From NCBI RefSeq assembly GCF_007997015.1, contig NZ_VOSM01000002.1, positions 620,001 through 684,000 on the forward strand: a stretch of 64,000 nucleotides of DNA, read 5' to 3'. This document shows, piece after piece, positions 7,551-16,274 of the stretch (the stretch's first letter is position 1; each line of letters begins with the position of its first letter). The notes beneath the pieces were generated by a model. The model searched no databases. It saw only the letters and a program-made list of their open reading frames with translations, and had not been told where the DNA came from. This DNA is from Lujinxingia vulgaris (GTDB lineage: Bacteria; Myxococcota_A; Bradymonadia; Bradymonadales; Bradymonadaceae). Position numbers and translations under genes: made by a program.

Positions 7551-10500
7551 CACCAGTCCTTCTCAATGTGGCGGCGAGGCACGTCTTGCAGGGATTTCTT
7601 GAGCTGGAAGTTGTCGTCGCTCTCTTCGAGCGCGCGCAGGATCTCCATCAGCTCTTGCCGCTCCTCATCGGTGGGCTCTTCGGAGGGCTGGGGCTGAGCC
7701 TCCTGCGGCTCTTCGGAGGCTTGCTCTTCGTTTTGTGGGGCCTCGCTCTCGTCTTGCTGCTGCTCGCCATCTTCTTGCTCTTGAGGATCTTGCTGCTGCT
7801 GATCATCGCTCTCCTGCTGATCTTCTTGCTGATCCTGATTTTGCTGCTGGTCTTGCTGTTCCTGCTGATCTTGCGAATCGGACCCGCCCGAACCTCCGCC
7901 ATTGAGGTTTTGCAGATGGTAGAAACCCGGCTCGCCAGTGACCTTGAGGACGGCGCGTTCGTCATCGAGATCTTCGATGGCGAAGCCCTGATCCAGGGTA
8001 AGCGCAGCGAGCGCAGGAGGTGTGTTTTCGGCGTCGGTGTTGCCTGGCGAGTTTGCGGCGGCAGCCGGGGCAGACGGCGCGCTCTCGGGGCGCTCCGCCA
8101 CCATGAGGTCTTCGCCGATCACCGGATCCACGTGAGACAGCGTGTGGGTGGGAAAGGGGCCGTAGGGGAGCTCGGAGGCCGGGTCAGCGTCGAGCTTCCA
8201 GGCCTCTTGCGGGATGCTGGAGATGCCCCACTGCAGCGGCTCATCTTCGGGGACGGGCACGCTGAAGAAGTCGGCCTCATCGGGGCAGATGCGGGCGTAG
8301 CGCACCTCCTGCTGCTCTTCGCTCAAAGTCGCCGGCTCATCGGGGCTGTTGTTGGGCCAGTGCGCGTCGTTGCCGGAGGGGCAGGCCGCAAAGGGAAAGA
8401 AGTTGAGCGTGTAGGGGCCCTGCTGCGCCTCATCCACGCCGGTGATGGCCACGATCACCTCATCCACCTCGCCAAGCTCCGGGATGCCCGCGCTGAGGCG
8501 GTTTCCGGCCGGGAGCCCGCGGGCCAGAAGCTCGCCGGAGGCCGCGTTCCGAACTTCGAGCGTGAGCTGCGGCGGATCTTCGGACTCCAGGTCGGGCTGC
8601 GGTTGAAGATCGACAAAAAGGGTCTCGGCGTTATCGATCTTGAAGGTGAACCAGTCCTCGTCGCCCTTGCAGAGCTGAAGTTGATGCTCGTTGCCCTCCA
8701 GACGCGCGGCGGCGCCGGCGGAGTTGTTGGGCTCGGACTCTTCCTGCAGCGCCTCACAGGGGGGCACAAAGTGCACGTCGAGCTCGTAGGCGAACTCCAG
8801 GCCCGGGTCGGTCTCCACGGCGATGAAGACCGGCGCGGCCCGGGGGCTTCCCAGAAGTTGTTGGCTGAGCACGATCTCCTCAATGGCGCGCTCCACCTCG
8901 CCACGGGCGTTCTGGCCGCGCAGGGCCTCGTCGTCATCGTCGAGGCCCTCGTCGATGGCGAGCACCGTCTGGCCGTCGGGCGCGAGGATGCTCAGGCGCA
9001 GCGCGCCCGGCTCGGTCAGAAAGACCCGCTCGGGGTCGGGCTCTTCGCGAACTTCTTTGAAGGTCGCGCTCACGCCCAGCAAGCTGCCCGGGACGGCGTC
9101 GATCTTAAAAAGATCGATGTTCTCACCACAGAGGGTGAGGTCTTTAAGTGTGGGCTCTTCGAGGGTGTGGGCGTTTTGAGGGTCGTCGTTGGGCTCAAGC
9201 TCATCTTCAAAGGTCGCGCAGGGCGGGTAGAGCGCGCGCAGCGCGACCTCCAGGTTGTGGCGCAGCGCCTCGCCAAGCTCCGGATCCTCGGGCTCTTCGA
9301 CGGTGGCGAAGAGCTTGAGGCCCTGGCGGAAGGCGTCGTGGGCTTCGCGCCATTCTTCCAGGCCGGCCAGGCTTAAGCCCAGGTTGTACAAGATGGCAGC
9401 GCGAAACTCCGGATCATCGACGGTGAGCGCGCGGGCGAAGGCCTCGCGGGCGCCTTCAAAATCTTCCAGGCCGAGCAGGGCGCGGCCGCGGTTGTAATGA
9501 AACTCGGGACGGTCGTCGTAGGTCGAGGCCAGGGGCTCCATGAGATCGAGGGCCTGCTGGAACTCCCCCTGGTCGATGAGCTGGTTGGCCTCTTCGATGG
9601 CGGCGTCGGGGCGAGGCGGGGGTTCGCAGCCGGAGGCGCCGAGAAGGAGTGTGATGAGGGAGAGTCCGAGGATGGCGCGTACGCGAGCGCCCAGACGCCC
9701 TCCCGGGGAGCCTGCGCCGACGGTCGGCAGCACGCGTTGCCCCAGGAAGATCGAGAGCAGGGTGAGCAAAAAGGCCGGGACGAGGAAGATCATAAAACGG
9801 TCGATGTAGCGCTCGCGAAGTTGGTCTTCAAACTGCGTGCGTTCGAGCTGGTCGAGAAAGCCCACCAGCGCGTTGGAGACGGCACCGGGGCGGTCGAAGT
9901 GGATGTAGGTGCCGCCGGTGGTCTGAGCGATCTTTTTGAGCATCGCGTCGTCCAGAGTGCTGACGACGTACTCGCCATCGCGATCGCGCAGGTAGCCGCG
10001 GCGGCTGCCGTACTGGTCGAAGACGGGCACGCGCGCGCCCTCGGTGCTGCCCACGCCCACAGTGACCACGCGGATGCCCAGCTCCCTGGCACGCCGGGCG
10101 GCGGCCATCGGGTCGGATTCGTGATCTTCGCCGTCGGTGATGAGCACGATGACCTGGTTGGGAGAGCGGGCCATCGCGCCCTCGGCTTCCGGGTCTTCGG
10201 CGCGTCCGGTGAGAAGTTCGATGGCGTCGACCAGCGCGGCCCCCAGTGAGGTGCCGCCCACCGGGATTTGTTCGGGGTGCACGCGGCGCAAAAAGAAGTT
10301 GATGGCGGCGTAGTCGGTGGTCAGCGGGGCCTGCGGAAAGGAGAGGGAGGTGAAGATCACAAGCCCCACCCGGTCGCCGGCCAGACGCGTCATGAAGGTC
10401 TGGATTTCGCGGTTGGCGGCCTCCAGGCGGTTGGGCGCGACATCTTCCGCGAGCATGGAGCGGGAGAGGTCCATGGCGAAGACCACATCGAGGCCCTCGC

Positions 10501-10756
10501 GCGAGGAGGGCGCGTCGCTGATGCCCCACTGCGGCTGGGCCAGGGCGATGGCCAGGAGCACCAGGGCGGTGAGCTGGCAGATGCGCGCAGCGAGCTTGCG
10601 GGTGGGATTGAACGAGGCGGTCATCGCCTCGATCAGCGGAAGGTCGCCCAGGCGGCGAATCACCCCGCGGCGCCAGACTTCGTAGCTGACCCAGGCCACC
10701 GCCAGGGGAAGGAGCAGGGCCAGCCAGTAGAGGTTGTCGGTCTTTGCGAACACCAT
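7550..10756 (-). CDS. BatB-BatC fusion with PPC-like domains and Gln/Asp-rich tail
   Basis: A 1,068-residue membrane protein. The N-terminal TM pair (about 8-27 and 60-74) is followed by a VWA domain (about 88-290) with an intact MIDAS: DLSRS near 96-100, the Thr of 'GGTSLGAALVDAI', and Asp of 'LITDGEDHESD'. A further TM (about 318-338) leads to a periplasmic part with TPRs (about 390-500, BatC-like). Then come three PPC-like beta domains, each opening with a 'DELEPNDDPQNA' or 'EESEPNNSAG' type motif, and a tail from about 950 made of Q, D and E. The tail ends in 'ERQELMEILRALEESDDNFQ', typical of BatC C-termini. AAGAGGCGCCG lies before the ATG, and batA ends 12 bp upstream. The PPC insertions are unusual. 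It likely forms a periplasmic complex with BatA and BatD. Confidence 0.87.
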   Translation of the reverse strand: MVFAKTDNLYWLALLLPLAVAWVSYEVWRRGVIRRLGDLPLIEAMTASFNPTRKLAARICQLTALVLLAIALAQPQWGISDAPSSREGLDVVFAMDLSRSMLAEDVAPNRLEAANREIQTFMTRLAGDRVGLVIFTSLSFPQAPLTTDYAAINFFLRRVHPEQIPVGGTSLGAALVDAIELLTGRAEDPEAEGAMARSPNQVIVLITDGEDHESDPMAAARRARELGIRVVTVGVGSTEGARVPVFDQYGSRRGYLRDRDGEYVVSTLDDAMLKKIAQTTGGTYIHFDRPGAVSNALVGFLDQLERTQFEDQLRERYIDRFMIFLVPAFLLTLLSIFLGQRVLPTVGAGSPGGRLGARVRAILGLSLITLLLGASGCEPPPRPDAAIEEANQLIDQGEFQQALDLMEPLASTYDDRPEFHYNRGRALLGLEDFEGAREAFARALTVDDPEFRAAILYNLGLSLAGLEEWREAHDAFRQGLKLFATVEEPEDPELGEALRHNLEVALRALYPPCATFEDELEPNDDPQNAHTLEEPTLKDLTLCGENIDLFKIDAVPGSLLGVSATFKEVREEPDPERVFLTEPGALRLSILAPDGQTVLAIDEGLDDDDEALRGQNARGEVERAIEEIVLSQQLLGSPRAAPVFIAVETDPGLEFAYELDVHFVPPCEALQEESEPNNSAGAAARLEGNEHQLQLCKGDEDWFTFKIDNAETLFVDLQPQPDLESEDPPQLTLEVRNAASGELLARGLPAGNRLSAGIPELGEVDEVIVAITGVDEAQQGPYTLNFFPFAACPSGNDAHWPNNSPDEPATLSEEQQEVRYARICPDEADFFSVPVPEDEPLQWGISSIPQEAWKLDADPASELPYGPFPTHTLSHVDPVIGEDLMVAERPESAPSAPAAAANSPGNTDAENTPPALAALTLDQGFAIEDLDDERAVLKVTGEPGFYHLQNLNGGGSGGSDSQDQQEQQDQQQNQDQQEDQQESDDQQQQDPQEQEDGEQQQDESEAPQNEEQASEEPQEAQPQPSEEPTDEERQELMEILRALEESDDNFQLKKSLQDVPRRHIEKDW

Positions 10757-10768
10757 CGGCGCCTCTTC

Positions 10769-11842
10769 TTAAGGAAAGGTCCGACACAGCGTGTGCCGCG
10801 CGAAGAAGTGGAAGGCCAGCAGCAAAAGCGCCGCAAGTGCCCAGGAGTGGTAGTGCTCCCGGTAGCGCACGCTCTTGATGTCTTCGAGCTCGGTGCGGTC
10901 GTAGGCGTCGATGATCTCGTGGAGATCCTCGCGCATCGAGCGGGCATCAAACGCACGGAAGTACTGGCCGCCGGTGATGCTGGCGATCTCCTGCATCAGC
11001 TCGGGGTTAATCGGGAACTCGCTGGTCTGATACGCGATGCGACCGCTGAAGATGTCACGGCCGGCCGCAATAAGCGCCTTGCCCTCTCGCCCCACCAGGA
11101 TGGGGTAGACGACCGCGTCGATGTCGCGGGCCATCTCGGCGGCCTGCACCGGGGAGATGTTGCCGCCGCGGCGGTCGCCGTCGGTGATGAGGATGATGAG
11201 TTTGGACTCGGCCTCGCTCTCCACAAGCCCGGCCACGGCGCGGCCCAGGGCGTTGCCGATGGCCGTGCCGGAGTCGTCGATGTCGCCGAGCTGCAGGCTG
11301 GCGAGGCTGTCGTCCAAAAGCTCATGATCCAGGGTCAGCGGGAAGTGCAGGTAGGCGTCCTGCGCAAAGAGCACCACGCCGATGCGGTCGTTAGGCCGGG
11401 TGGCGATGAACTCGCGCAGGGTGCGTACTGCGTCTTCAAAGCGGGTGGGCGGGCGCTGGCCTCGGGCCTCCAGCGCGCGGGCCTCGGCCGGGTCGAGGTC
11501 GATCGCGCGCATCGAGCCGCTCATGTCCAGGGCCACAAAGATGTCGATGCCTTCGACCTGAGCCGGCAAAGGCTCGGAGGTCTGAGGCCGGGCGATGGCG
11601 ACGATCATCGCAGCCAGCGCGAGCAGCAGCGCCAGATCGATCAGCGGGTCGAGCACTACCCGGGGGCCGCGCGGGCGCTGCGCCAGCCGCCCGGTCGCCG
11701 AGAAGAGAAAGGAAGGCTGGCGGCGGGCGCGGTAGCGGGGCATGAGCATCATCACCGCCAGCAGCGGGATGAGGATCAAAAGGCCCAGCACCCAGGGGTG
11801 GGCAAAGGCGAAAGTGGCGATCAGCAGGGGGGAGCTCATCAT
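10769..11842 (-). CDS. batA: BatA-like VWA membrane protein
   Basis: A 357-residue protein with an N-terminal TM (about 13-34), a second TM (about 66-84, 'LIDLALLLALAAMIVAIARP'), a VWA domain (about 97-300) and a C-terminal TM. The metal-binding MIDAS residues are present: DMSGSMRAIDL near 106-116, Thr in 'DDSGTAIGNALG', and Asp in 'LITDGDRRGGN'. It overlaps the DUF4381-like gene by ATGA and carries a strong GAGGAGG ribosome site. An adjacent second ATG (11839) is an equal option. This is the classical BatA position before BatB. BatA/BatB pairs are thought to form a membrane VWA complex acted on by MoxR ATPases (family knowledge). Confidence 0.9.
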   Translation of the reverse strand: MMSSPLLIATFAFAHPWVLGLLILIPLLAVMMLMPRYRARRQPSFLFSATGRLAQRPRGPRVVLDPLIDLALLLALAAMIVAIARPQTSEPLPAQVEGIDIFVALDMSGSMRAIDLDPAEARALEARGQRPPTRFEDAVRTLREFIATRPNDRIGVVLFAQDAYLHFPLTLDHELLDDSLASLQLGDIDDSGTAIGNALGRAVAGLVESEAESKLIILITDGDRRGGNISPVQAAEMARDIDAVVYPILVGREGKALIAAGRDIFSGRIAYQTSEFPINPELMQEIASITGGQYFRAFDARSMREDLHEIIDAYDRTELEDIKSVRYREHYHSWALAALLLLAFHFFARHTLCRTFP

Positions 11843-12984
11843 CGGGCGTCCTCCTCGCTGGCGTCGGGAGCCTCGGAGGGGGGCTGTGAGGCCTGGGTTT
11901 TGTCTGGTGTGTCTGAAATGGCTGTGTTTTCAGTGGGTTGCGTACTGTCTTTGCCGGCCTCGCTCGTTTGCTCGGGGCGCGGGCGCGTGCGCTCGACGAT
12001 GTGGAAGGCCGCCTGAAGATGCTGGCGCGCCTCGGCAGGGGCGGGGGTGTGGCCGGCGAATTTGACGCGGTCGCAGGCCCGCAGCCACTGCGCCAGATCG
12101 CTGATGCTCAGGTCGGCCGGGAGCGTGGCGCGCTCTTTGAGGCGCGCAACGATCTCGGTGGTGGTGAGCTCGGTGCCGGGAAAGCCCCAGCGTCGCCCCA
12201 GGTAGGTGCGCAGGGTCTCGGAGAGTCGCACGTAGAAGGCCATGACTTCGCCATCTTCGAGCAGTGAGGAGTTCGCCAGGAACTCGAGCTTTTGCAGGGC
12301 CTCTTCGGCCGGGGGCTGGCGCGGGGCGTCGTTTGGCTCGGGGCGACGGCGTCGTCGTGCCATAAGTCCGGCGACAGCGCCGATGGCGAGCAGACCTAAG
12401 GCGCCGCCGGCGATGAGGTAAGGCGTGGCGTCGGAGACGAGCAGGGCGCGCGCGCCGCGCGCGCTCAAAAGGCCGGCTCCGGCGTCGCTGATCGGCGCGA
12501 CATGCACCGGGGTGCGCGGCACGGTGATTTCCACCGGCTCGCCGTCGCTCCCCAGCGCGCGGATGACGACCTCGGGGGAGCGGGTGGGGCCGGGGCGAAA
12601 GACGGCGTATTCGAGCTCGAAGGTGGTGATCTTCTGGCCGCCTTCGTCGCGCGTCTCGCTCTCCAGGGCGACGCGCTCCCAGCGCGAGCCTTCGGGAAGG
12701 GGCACGACGGTCAGGCGCAGGTCCGGGGCGTGGTTGACGCTGACGCTGAGCTTGACCGTGTCGCCGACTTTAAGCCCGTCGGGCACCACCAGCTCGTGGC
12801 TCTCCAGGGTGGCGCGCGCCTCGTCGCTTTCATCGCGATTATCATTTGCCGCGTCGGCCGCCGGGGGCTCGGTGGGCTCCTGGGCGAGCAGCCCGGGCGC
12901 GGGCGCGAGGAGCAGCAGCGTTAGCGCGCTCATGAGCAGCGCGCGTCGGGCGCGTTTGGGATGTTCTGGTGGACAAAAGATCAT
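11839..12984 (-). CDS. BatD/DUF4381-like membrane protein of the MoxR operon
   Basis: A 381-residue protein with a signal peptide (about 16-35, 'LLMSALTLLLLAPAPGLLAQ'), a periplasmic beta domain (about 55-165, 'VPDGLKVGDTVKLSVSVNHA'), one TM (about 187-208, 'LIAGGALGLLAIGAVAGLMA') followed by the positive stop RRRRRP, and a cytoplasmic helical domain (about 225-335, 'LETLRTYLGRRWGFPGTELTT-type'). That domain resembles the DUF4381/BatD cytoplasmic segment. The C-terminus is low-complexity. The start overlaps the DUF58 stop by ATGA and has CGAGGCGACC upstream, so the ATG at 12984 is preferred despite the slightly long pre-signal segment. It probably anchors or couples the VWA proteins to the MoxR ATPase (inference). 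Confidence 0.75.
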   Translation of the reverse strand: MIFCPPEHPKRARRALLMSALTLLLLAPAPGLLAQEPTEPPAADAANDNRDESDEARATLESHELVVPDGLKVGDTVKLSVSVNHAPDLRLTVVPLPEGSRWERVALESETRDEGGQKITTFELEYAVFRPGPTRSPEVVIRALGSDGEPVEITVPRTPVHVAPISDAGAGLLSARGARALLVSDATPYLIAGGALGLLAIGAVAGLMARRRRRPEPNDAPRQPPAEEALQKLEFLANSSLLEDGEVMAFYVRLSETLRTYLGRRWGFPGTELTTTEIVARLKERATLPADLSISDLAQWLRACDRVKFAGHTPAPAEARQHLQAAFHIVERTRPRPEQTSEAGKDSTQPTENTAISDTPDKTQASQPPSEAPDASEEDAR

Positions 12985-13856
12985 GGTCGCCTCGCGCGCT
13001 GCTTGAAATAACGCACCAGGGGATCGATGTGGTTGCCTTCGGTATCAATGGTCACGCTGTCGATGCGCAGCTTGTTAAAAATACGCTGCTGATCGCGGCG
13101 CACCCGCGACATATGCGCGGCAAAGGCCTCGCGCACCGCCGAGGACGAGGTGTCGACGGGGATGATCTGGCCCGACTCCGGATCTTCAAAATGCACCAGG
13201 CCCATCTCGGGGATGCGCCGCTCCATCGGGTCGACGACCACGAGCGGGATGAGCTCGTGGCGGCGGTTGGCGATCTTTAAGCTGCGCTCGTAGTCGGCAT
13301 CCAGAAAGTCGCTGATCAGAAAGGAGATGCTGCGCTTGCGGCTGATGCGGGTGAGGTATTCGAGCGCGGTGTTGATCGAGGTTTTGCGGCGTTCTACGCG
13401 CGGGGCGAGGATCTCTTTGATGACGCGCAGCACATGCTTTTTGCCTTTGCGCGGCGGCAAAAAGACCTCGACCTCATCGGTGAAGATGATCAGGCCCACG
13501 CGGTCGTTGTTGGCAATGGCGCTAAACGCGATGAGTGCGGCGAGCTCGGCGGCGGTTTCTTGTTTGCGCCGATGGCGGGTGCCGAAGGACTGGGAGGCCG
13601 AGGCGTCGACGAGCAAAAAGACGGTGAGTTCGCGCTCCTCGGTGAACTGTTTGACGTGCAGCTCGCTTGTGCGGGCGCTGACGTTCCAGTCGATGACGCG
13701 AATATCGTCGCCGGGCTGGTAGGCGCGCACATCGAGAAAGTCCATGCCGCGCCCTTTAAAGACGCTGTGGTACTGGCCGGCCAGGTGATCGTTGACCGCG
13801 CGGCGCGCGACGATCTCGAGGTGACGTACCGCTTTAAAAAGTTCACCGGGGAGCAT
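12981..13856 (-). CDS. DUF58 (VWA-like) protein
   Basis: A 291-residue cytoplasmic DUF58 protein with no TM. Hallmarks are 'FKGRGMDFLDVRAYQPGDD', 'RVIDWNVSARTSELHVKQF' and 'VFLLVDASASQSFG', a degenerate MIDAS-like DASAS. It carries on with 'FLISDFLDADY' and 'IPLVVVDPMERRIPE'. DUF58 proteins accompany MoxR ATPases nearly universally and may recruit substrates through the VWA-like fold. It lies 57 bp after moxR and overlaps the next gene by 4 bp. A second DUF58 gene lies at 43679-44584, with which it shares the order moxR-DUF58-VWA. Confidence 0.9.
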   Translation of the reverse strand: MLPGELFKAVRHLEIVARRAVNDHLAGQYHSVFKGRGMDFLDVRAYQPGDDIRVIDWNVSARTSELHVKQFTEERELTVFLLVDASASQSFGTRHRRKQETAAELAALIAFSAIANNDRVGLIIFTDEVEVFLPPRKGKKHVLRVIKEILAPRVERRKTSINTALEYLTRISRKRSISFLISDFLDADYERSLKIANRRHELIPLVVVDPMERRIPEMGLVHFEDPESGQIIPVDTSSSAVREAFAAHMSRVRRDQQRIFNKLRIDSVTIDTEGNHIDPLVRYFKQRARRP

Positions 13857-13913
13857 GGGTCTGGGGGCGTCCTGAAAAAGTCAGAGGGGTGTGAGGCGTG
13901 AGGGCGGCGCGGA

Positions 13914-14957
13914 TCAGGGGACGTCGATCGTCTCCAGGATCGTGGTGAGCACGCGCTCGGGAGTGTACTCCTCGGCCTCGGCCTCGTAGGTGAGCACGAC
14001 GCGGTGACGCAGCACATCGTAGGCGACCGCCTTGATGTCCTCGGGCGTCACGTAGGCGCGGCCTTCCAAAAAGGCGTGCGCGCGGCTGGCGAGGTTGAGG
14101 TAGATGGTGGCACGCGGGCTTGCGCCGTAGTCGATAAAGTCAGCCAGCGAGCGCAGCTTGTACTGCTCGGGCGTACGCGTGGCGTAGATGATGTCGACGA
14201 TATAATCCTTGAGCTTGTCGTCGATGTAGATCTGGCGCACGAGCTGCTGGGCGTCGAGGACCTCCTGCGGGGTGACCACCGGCTGCGGGGTGGGCATCTC
14301 GGCGCTCTCGGTGACCAGGTCCATGATCTGGCGCTCCTCGGAGCGGGTGGGGTAGCCGACCTTGATCATGAGCATGAAGCGGTCGACCTGGGCCTCGGGC
14401 AAAGGATAGGTGCCCTCCTGCTCGATGGGGTTTTGGGTCGCGAGCACCAGGAAGGGGCGATCGAGCTTGTAGGTGGCGTCGCCGATGGTGACCTGACGCT
14501 CCTGCATGGCTTCGAGCAGGGCGGACTGCACCTTGGCCGGCGCGCGGTTGATTTCATCGGCCAGCAAAATGTTGGTGAAGACCGGACCCTTACGCGGCAC
14601 AAAGTCGCGGGAGGCCTGATCGAAGATCATCGTGCCGATGAGGTCGGCCGGCAGAAGATCGGGCGTGAACTGAATGCGCGCAAACTGGCAGTGGATGCTC
14701 TCGGCCAGGCTCTTGACGGTAAGGGTCTTAGCCAGGCCCGGCACGCCTTCGAGCAGCACGTGGCCACCGGTCAGAAGTCCAATGAGCAGGCGGTCGACCA
14801 TCATGGTCTGACCGATGACGATGGGGGCCAGCGAGGCGCGGATGCGGCTGACAAACTGGCTCGCGTCGGCGACGCGCTCTTCCAGCGCGGCGTTGGGGTC
14901 TGCGGCGCTCGAACTCAGAGGGGTCTCATCGGGGTTGGTCATACGTCGATCATCCAT
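13914..14957 (-). CDS. MoxR-family AAA+ ATPase
   Basis: A 347-residue AAA+ ATPase of the MoxR family. Walker A is 'LLEGVPGLAKT' (near residue 70-80), Walker B is 'NILLADEINRAP', and sensor 1 is 'FLVLATQNPIEQEGTYPLPEAQVDRF' in shape. The C-terminal lid follows. MoxR ATPases act as chaperone-like activators of VWA-domain proteins. It heads the operon moxR-DUF58-DUF4381-like-batA-batBC-batDE. The start could also be the ATG at 14942 (MTNPDE); neither has a strong ribosome site. No promoter is seen clearly in the 50-bp gap behind RNase HI. Confidence 0.92.
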   Translation of the reverse strand: MDDRRMTNPDETPLSSSAADPNAALEERVADASQFVSRIRASLAPIVIGQTMMVDRLLIGLLTGGHVLLEGVPGLAKTLTVKSLAESIHCQFARIQFTPDLLPADLIGTMIFDQASRDFVPRKGPVFTNILLADEINRAPAKVQSALLEAMQERQVTIGDATYKLDRPFLVLATQNPIEQEGTYPLPEAQVDRFMLMIKVGYPTRSEERQIMDLVTESAEMPTPQPVVTPQEVLDAQQLVRQIYIDDKLKDYIVDIIYATRTPEQYKLRSLADFIDYGASPRATIYLNLASRAHAFLEGRAYVTPEDIKAVAYDVLRHRVVLTYEAEAEEYTPERVLTTILETIDVP

Positions 14958-15008
14958 CGCAGGTCATCAGGTTGAGGCGAAGTCTGAAAAGTCTGACTCG
15001 TGGGGAGC

Positions 15009-15809
15009 TTAGCGGGCGTCATCGAGCGAGGAGGTCGCCATAAAGTCGGCGCGGTCGTTGAGCGGGTGGTCGGAGTGGCCTTTGACCTTGTGGAAGGTCA
15101 GGTCGGGGAACTTCGAAACCAGCTCGCGGATCTCCAGAATAAGCTCGCGGTTGGCCTTGGCCTTCCAGCCCTTTGTGAGCACGCCGATGCAGTAGGTGCT
15201 GTCGGTGTAGATATGCACCGGGCGGCTGCGGTCTTCGACGGCCTCCAGCGCGGTTTTGATGCCCATAAGCTCACCGATGTTGTTGGTGCCCTGGCCGAGG
15301 TACTGGCCGATCTCGCGGTAGTTTTTGCCATCGCGAATCACCACGCCGTAGCCGCAGGGGCCGGGGTTCCCGGAGCAGGCGCCGTCGGTGTAAATCTCCA
15401 CGACGCCCTCCTCGGGCCACTCAAGCGCGGCGATGGTGTCGGGAACCGACGTCGATTCGTGGCGCGGCCCCCAGCGCTCGGGCGCTTCGAGCGATGTAAT
15501 GGAGCCCGGGGCCGCTTTTGTTCCCGACGTTGAGGACTTCGACCCGCTCTTCGACGACGAGGGGCGTTTTTTGCCGGCGAGTTTTTCTTCAAAGTCGCGG
15601 GTGGCATCGACGAGCTCGGCCGACTGGGCGGAGACGTTGGCCGGGGAGGCGCGGTAGATCTTGGCGTCCTCGCTGTTCTGGTAGCGCATCTCCACGCGCC
15701 CCGACTCCACGATGGGGTCCCCCAGGTGGTCGACCTTGACCCAGACTTTTTTGCCTTTGAAGTAGCGCTCTTGCCAGTCCACAAAAAACCTCGGGGTTGT
15801 GCTTGTCAT
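15009..15809 (-). CDS. rnhA: Ribonuclease HI with novel N-terminal extension
   Basis: A 266-residue protein. The C-terminal about 145 residues are a complete RNase HI, which cuts RNA in RNA-DNA hybrids. Catalytic residues are visible: Asp in 'EIYTDGACSGNPGP', Glu in 'TNNIGELMGIKTALEAV', Asp in 'HIYTDSTYCIG' and Asp in 'DHPLNDRADFMA'. Residues 1-60 form a small basic domain ('FFVDWQERYFKGKKVWVKVD') that is neither the viroplasmin hybrid-binding motif I know nor a signal. A Ser/Lys linker (about 75-100) joins the two. The ATG at 15809 starts this domain; in-frame codons further upstream continue without homology. It is not clearly part of the moxR operon. The N-terminal domain may bind nucleic acid (inference). 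Confidence 0.88.
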   Translation of the reverse strand: MTSTTPRFFVDWQERYFKGKKVWVKVDHLGDPIVESGRVEMRYQNSEDAKIYRASPANVSAQSAELVDATRDFEEKLAGKKRPSSSKSGSKSSTSGTKAAPGSITSLEAPERWGPRHESTSVPDTIAALEWPEEGVVEIYTDGACSGNPGPCGYGVVIRDGKNYREIGQYLGQGTNNIGELMGIKTALEAVEDRSRPVHIYTDSTYCIGVLTKGWKAKANRELILEIRELVSKFPDLTFHKVKGHSDHPLNDRADFMATSSLDDAR

Positions 15810-16274
15810 TGCGTCGCGCACCGGAGCCCACGAAAGGGCGCTGGCCCGCAATGGGTGCGCGTCGGAGGCCAGCGCTAACAGGGAGGGTGGAGTTAGCACA
15901 GCTCGCAAAAGTAGGAAACAGGGGCAGGCATCGCCAGATGCGGGGCAGGGAGGGTGTTCTGGCGAGGGGGAGGTGGCTGGAGAAGGGTCGATGGCGAGAA
16001 AAATCTGCATCGACCTCCGGCAAAACCGGTCGAGGTGTGCCAGGCTGTCACGGTGACCTCCCCGAAAAGCGGTCATCGCGCGTGTTTTGGGGGAGGTGAC
16101 CTCCCCCCTGAGGCGGTCTGGGTGTGCCAACCTGTCACGGTGACCCTCGTAAACATGGGTCGAGGTGTGACAGGTTGTCGGGGTTAGGAGCGAAAAAGGG
16201 GGGCGGTGACCGGTTTGGGGGGGAGGTGGAGGGCCTCGATTGGCGGTGCGTACGCAGTTTAGTGAATTAATGAA
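15810..16274. other. 465-bp gene-free gap with repeated palindromes
   Basis: No convincing gene is seen. The part near RNase HI (15810-16010) is plain GC-rich sequence that should hold the rnhA promoter. From 16028 to 16230 it holds direct repeats and short palindromes (see repeat entry). It separates RNase HI and the caspase-like gene, both on the minus strand, so it can hold a terminator for the latter. No T-tract hairpin was found. Confidence 0.6.
16028..16183. repeat. Three degenerate direct repeats plus palindromes
   Basis: Copies of a roughly 25-bp element, GGTGTGCCAGGCTGTCACGG and relatives, lie near 16028-16058, 16116-16145 and 16158-16183. The first two contain the palindrome GTCACGGTGAC. 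Between them, 16089-16107 is a perfect 19-bp inverted repeat (GGGGGAGGT-G-ACCTCCCCC). A further CGGTGACC occurs at 16204-16211. The pattern resembles a repeated operator array or a local microsatellite expansion; function unknown. Confidence 0.7.

Noticed and set aside
7740-7880. Poly-Gln tract as a sequencing or low-complexity artefact
   Set aside because: It lies in frame at the expected BatC-type C-terminus and ends in a conserved helix, so it is genuine coding sequence.
7529-9376. 615-codon plus-strand frame over the BatB/C and BatD genes
   Set aside because: Antisense shadow. Its Leu-rich start is only the complement of the Gln/Asp-rich tail, and no ribosome site or homology is seen.
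10268-12016. 582-codon plus-strand frame over batA and batB
   Set aside because: Antisense shadow; both Bat genes have intact MIDAS motifs and overlapping starts.
16028-16230. CRISPR array
   Set aside because: Only three degenerate copies, no uniform spacer length and no cas genes; repeats are direct but irregularly spaced.
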